Assembly: GCA_043808325.1 (NCBI GenBank)
Contig: JAZDEY010000028.1
Span: 32,847-96,846, forward strand
Direction: 5' to 3'
Source of the DNA: JAZDEY01 sp043808325 [NCBI: Candidatus Eiseniibacteriota bacterium]
Lineage (GTDB): Bacteria > Arandabacterota > Arandabacteria > Arandabacterales
DNA length: 64,000 nucleotides
Positions 62,746-64,000 of the stretch are shown here, in pieces. The position numbers and the translations under genes are program-made. Numbering within the stretch: position 1 is the stretch's first letter; every line of letters starts with the position of its first letter. The notes under the pieces were generated by a model. It made no database searches. It was not told where the DNA came from and was given only the letters and a program-made list of their open reading frames with translations.

Positions 62746-63390
62746 GTGTACGTGAGAGGCGACGGCAGGAAACGCGACCGCCTCCGCGTTGTGCTCGCGA
62801 CCCAAAACCCGGGCAAGGTCAGGGAAATAGGATCGATCCTGGGTTCGCTTGCCATAGCAGTGTTGACTCTCAAGGACTTCCCCGCCACGGGCGCTGCGAA
62901 CGAGGACGGTACGACCTTCGAAGAGAATGCGGTGAAGAAAGCCTTGCACGTATGGCGGGCGACCGGGCTGGTCTCGATTGCCGATGATTCAGGCCTCGAG
63001 GTCCAGGCGCTCGAGGGAAGGCCGGGCATATACTCTGCAAGGTTTGCCGGTGAGCACGCTTCCTACGAAGAGAACAACCGGAAACTGCTTGGACTCCTCC
63101 GCGACCTTCCGTTTGAGAGGCGAAGGGCGAGATTCGTGTGCGTGGCGGCGCTCGTCGGACCGGATGGCCGTGTGGCTCTCAGGGCCGGAGAGGTGGCAGG
63201 CTTCATTACGGACAGGCCTGCGGGCACCGGAGGCTTCGGCTACGATCCCATCTTCTATCTGCCGGACTATGGCAAGACGATGGCCGAGCTGAGTGATGAC
63301 GTAAAGAACACTATAAGCCATCGGGCGCAAGCCTTTTCAGGCATCAGGCAGGTCCTTGAGACGATGCTCGGTAGTTCGCCCACGCCTTGA
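62746..63390 (+). CDS. rdgB: RdgB/HAM1-type non-canonical purine NTP pyrophosphatase
   Basis: The 214-aa frame starts at GTG 62746 (GTG 62752 also possible). Motifs: LATQNPGKVREIGSILG, TTFEENAVKKALHV, SIADDSGLEVQALEGRPGIYSARFAG, GGFGYDPIFYLPDYGKTMAEL and NTISHRAQAFSGI. It hydrolyses ITP, XTP and dITP to monophosphate to prevent their incorporation. It follows murI by about 55 bp, an order seen in many bacteria (murI-rph-rdgB). Confidence 0.93.
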   Translation: MYVRGDGRKRDRLRVVLATQNPGKVREIGSILGSLAIAVLTLKDFPATGAANEDGTTFEENAVKKALHVWRATGLVSIADDSGLEVQALEGRPGIYSARFAGEHASYEENNRKLLGLLRDLPFERRRARFVCVAALVGPDGRVALRAGEVAGFITDRPAGTGGFGYDPIFYLPDYGKTMAELSDDVKNTISHRAQAFSGIRQVLETMLGSSPTP

Positions 63391-63448
63391 CATTCCATGG
63401 ACGCATACCGTAAATTCAGTTGATACATCGGGCAAAGGAGTTTACTCT
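63387..63448 (+). promoter_or_regulatory. Promoter candidates upstream of the tRNA cluster
   Basis: Two pairs are possible: TTGACA (63387-63392), 18 bp, TAAATT (63411-63416), and TTGATA (63420-63425), 17 bp, TACTCT (63443-63448). The second starts close to tRNA-Pro. The first overlaps the rdgB stop. Confidence 0.45.
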
Positions 63449-63458
63449 GATTTTGGAA

Positions 63459-63536
<78 letters not shown>

Positions 63537-63564
63537 GGAATTGTTGTCATCATTGGATTTTCGG

Positions 63565-63641
63565 GCGCCTGTAGCTCAGTTGGACAGAGCAACTGCCTTC
63601 TAAGCAGTGGGTCGCGTGTTCGAGTCACGCCAGGCGCGCCA
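63565..63641 (+). tRNA. tRNA-Arg (UCU anticodon)
   Basis: Acceptor GCGCCTG pairs with CAGGCGC, anticodon loop CTTCTAA gives TCT, G73 and encoded CCA. It is 28 bp after tRNA-Pro and 20 bp before tRNA-His. Confidence 0.95.
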
Positions 63642-63661
63642 GTAAAACAGAGTCAATTGGC

Positions 63662-63737
63662 GGTGGGTGTAGTTCAATGGTAGAGCCCTGGACTGTGGAT
63701 CCAGTTGTTGGGGGTTCGAATCCCCTCACCCACCCCA
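63662..63737 (+). tRNA. tRNA-His (GUG anticodon)
   Basis: GTGGGTG pairs with CACCCAC, with a G at -1 (63662) facing C73, the histidine identity pair. Anticodon loop CTGTGGA gives GTG. CCA is encoded at 63735-63737. Confidence 0.95.
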
Positions 63738-63758
63738 TTGCCTGTAACGGCGTACCCT

Positions 63759-63820
63759 GTTGCCTCAAGTAAAAAAGTATCTGAACGGGTATTCGTTGCC
63801 TCACAAATAAATGTATTTGA
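63759..63820 (-). repeat. Two imperfect 26-bp direct repeats at the end of a mobile element
   Basis: GTTGCCTCA followed by an A-rich 17-mer ending TGA occurs at 63759-63784 and 63795-63820, 20 of 26 positions identical, 36 bp period. TTGCCT also appears at 63738. They lie between tRNA-His and the transposase 3' end and may be transposase-binding repeats. Confidence 0.6.
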
Positions 63821-63841
63821 AATGATTCCGATCGGGGCGGG

Positions 63842-64000
63842 TTAGGAGACAGCCGCATGAGCCACATCCTCCAGGGTTTCTTGGGTCGTCAGGGGCGGCC
63901 TCTTGGAGGCCACCAGTTTGTGGAGTCTCTGCTGAAGTGTCAGTATCTCGCGTCGCAGCGCCGCCGGGTTGAGCGAGTTGTATTGTCCGGTCAGGTCGGC
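63842..64000 (-). CDS. C-terminal fragment of a transposase/integrase (runs off the window)
   Basis: On the minus strand, 52 codons enter from the window edge and end with TAA at 63844-63842. The sequence LTGQYNSLNPAALRREILTL, then QQRLHKLVASKRPP, is like the C-terminus of DDE-type integrase-core transposases (the SLNPxxLRRxI pattern). The exact IS family cannot be named. The nearby repeats support an insertion element entering from the right and ending just beyond tRNA-His. Confidence 0.65.
   Translation of the reverse strand, partial: ADLTGQYNSLNPAALRREILTLQQRLHKLVASKRPPLTTQETLEDVAHAAVS

Overview
The window is a chromosomal segment of a GC-rich Gram-negative bacterium. Outer-membrane barrels ending in Phe/Tyr, lipoproteins, a Wza/Wzz/Wzy-type export locus, SmpB, Lon, ClpXP, GroESL, DnaK and CCA-encoded tRNAs all point that way. 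GTG and TTG starts are common and many genes overlap. The mix (PorV/UPF0164-like barrel, CBM48 domains on envelope proteins, archease-RtcB, XRE-cupin regulator) resembles an uncultivated FCB-type lineage (for example Eisenbacteria, WOR-3 or Zixibacteria relatives). That placement is inference; no rRNA is present to settle it.

Layout. 1-8.5 kb: an envelope and sugar-uptake block with three outer-membrane barrel proteins (one carrying an N-terminal glycogen-binding domain), a lipoprotein with two such domains, and a complete MalF/MalG/MalE-type ABC importer. 8.6-14.1 kb: a VWA membrane protein, two HU genes flanking an XRE-cupin regulator, a YjbQ protein, a family-4 uracil-DNA glycosylase and a prepilin peptidase. 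14.1-22.8 kb: groES-groEL, a 25-residue Lys-rich peptide, an agmatinase-family enzyme, RNA polymerase omega, archease, RtcB and Lon. 22.8-31.5 kb: an orphan histidine kinase, two CNNM/CorC-type transport proteins, a ROK kinase, a leucine-dehydrogenase relative, an FAH-family enzyme, a thioesterase and a phosphate butyryltransferase. 31.6-39.0 kb: exopolysaccharide export and glycosyltransferases. 39.1-45.1 kb: tRNA-Leu, trigger factor, ClpP, ClpX, an aminotransferase, PurA and tRNA-Lys. 45.1-52.1 kb: an unusual regulatory island. 52.3-63.4 kb: dnaK, a zinc-ribbon protein, a TonB-domain protein, a Ca-ATPase, tRNA-Leu, a PHP phosphatase, SmpB, an amidase, a GerMN protein, MurI and a RdgB-type pyrophosphatase. 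63.4-64 kb: tRNA-Pro, -Arg and -His, then the end of an insertion element.

The most unusual part is 45.1-52.1 kb. A 1665-residue protein joins a Ser/Thr-kinase domain, an ATPase-like region, helical repeats, GAF, a sigma54-type AAA+ domain and a Fis-type helix-turn-helix. The kinase lacks the metal-binding Asn and the AAA+ domain has lost the GAFTGA motif. Downstream are three copies of a palindrome (TCGTA-N6-TACGA), a -24/-12 type promoter, a 71-residue exported peptide, a second AAA+ protein with broken Walker B and no GAFTGA, a possible decayed helix-turn-helix, and a small protein with a nuclease-like motif. I propose these form one signalling module.

Two enzymes also have altered active sites: the ClpP has Asn where the catalytic Asp should be, and the leucine-dehydrogenase relative lacks both the catalytic Lys and Asp.
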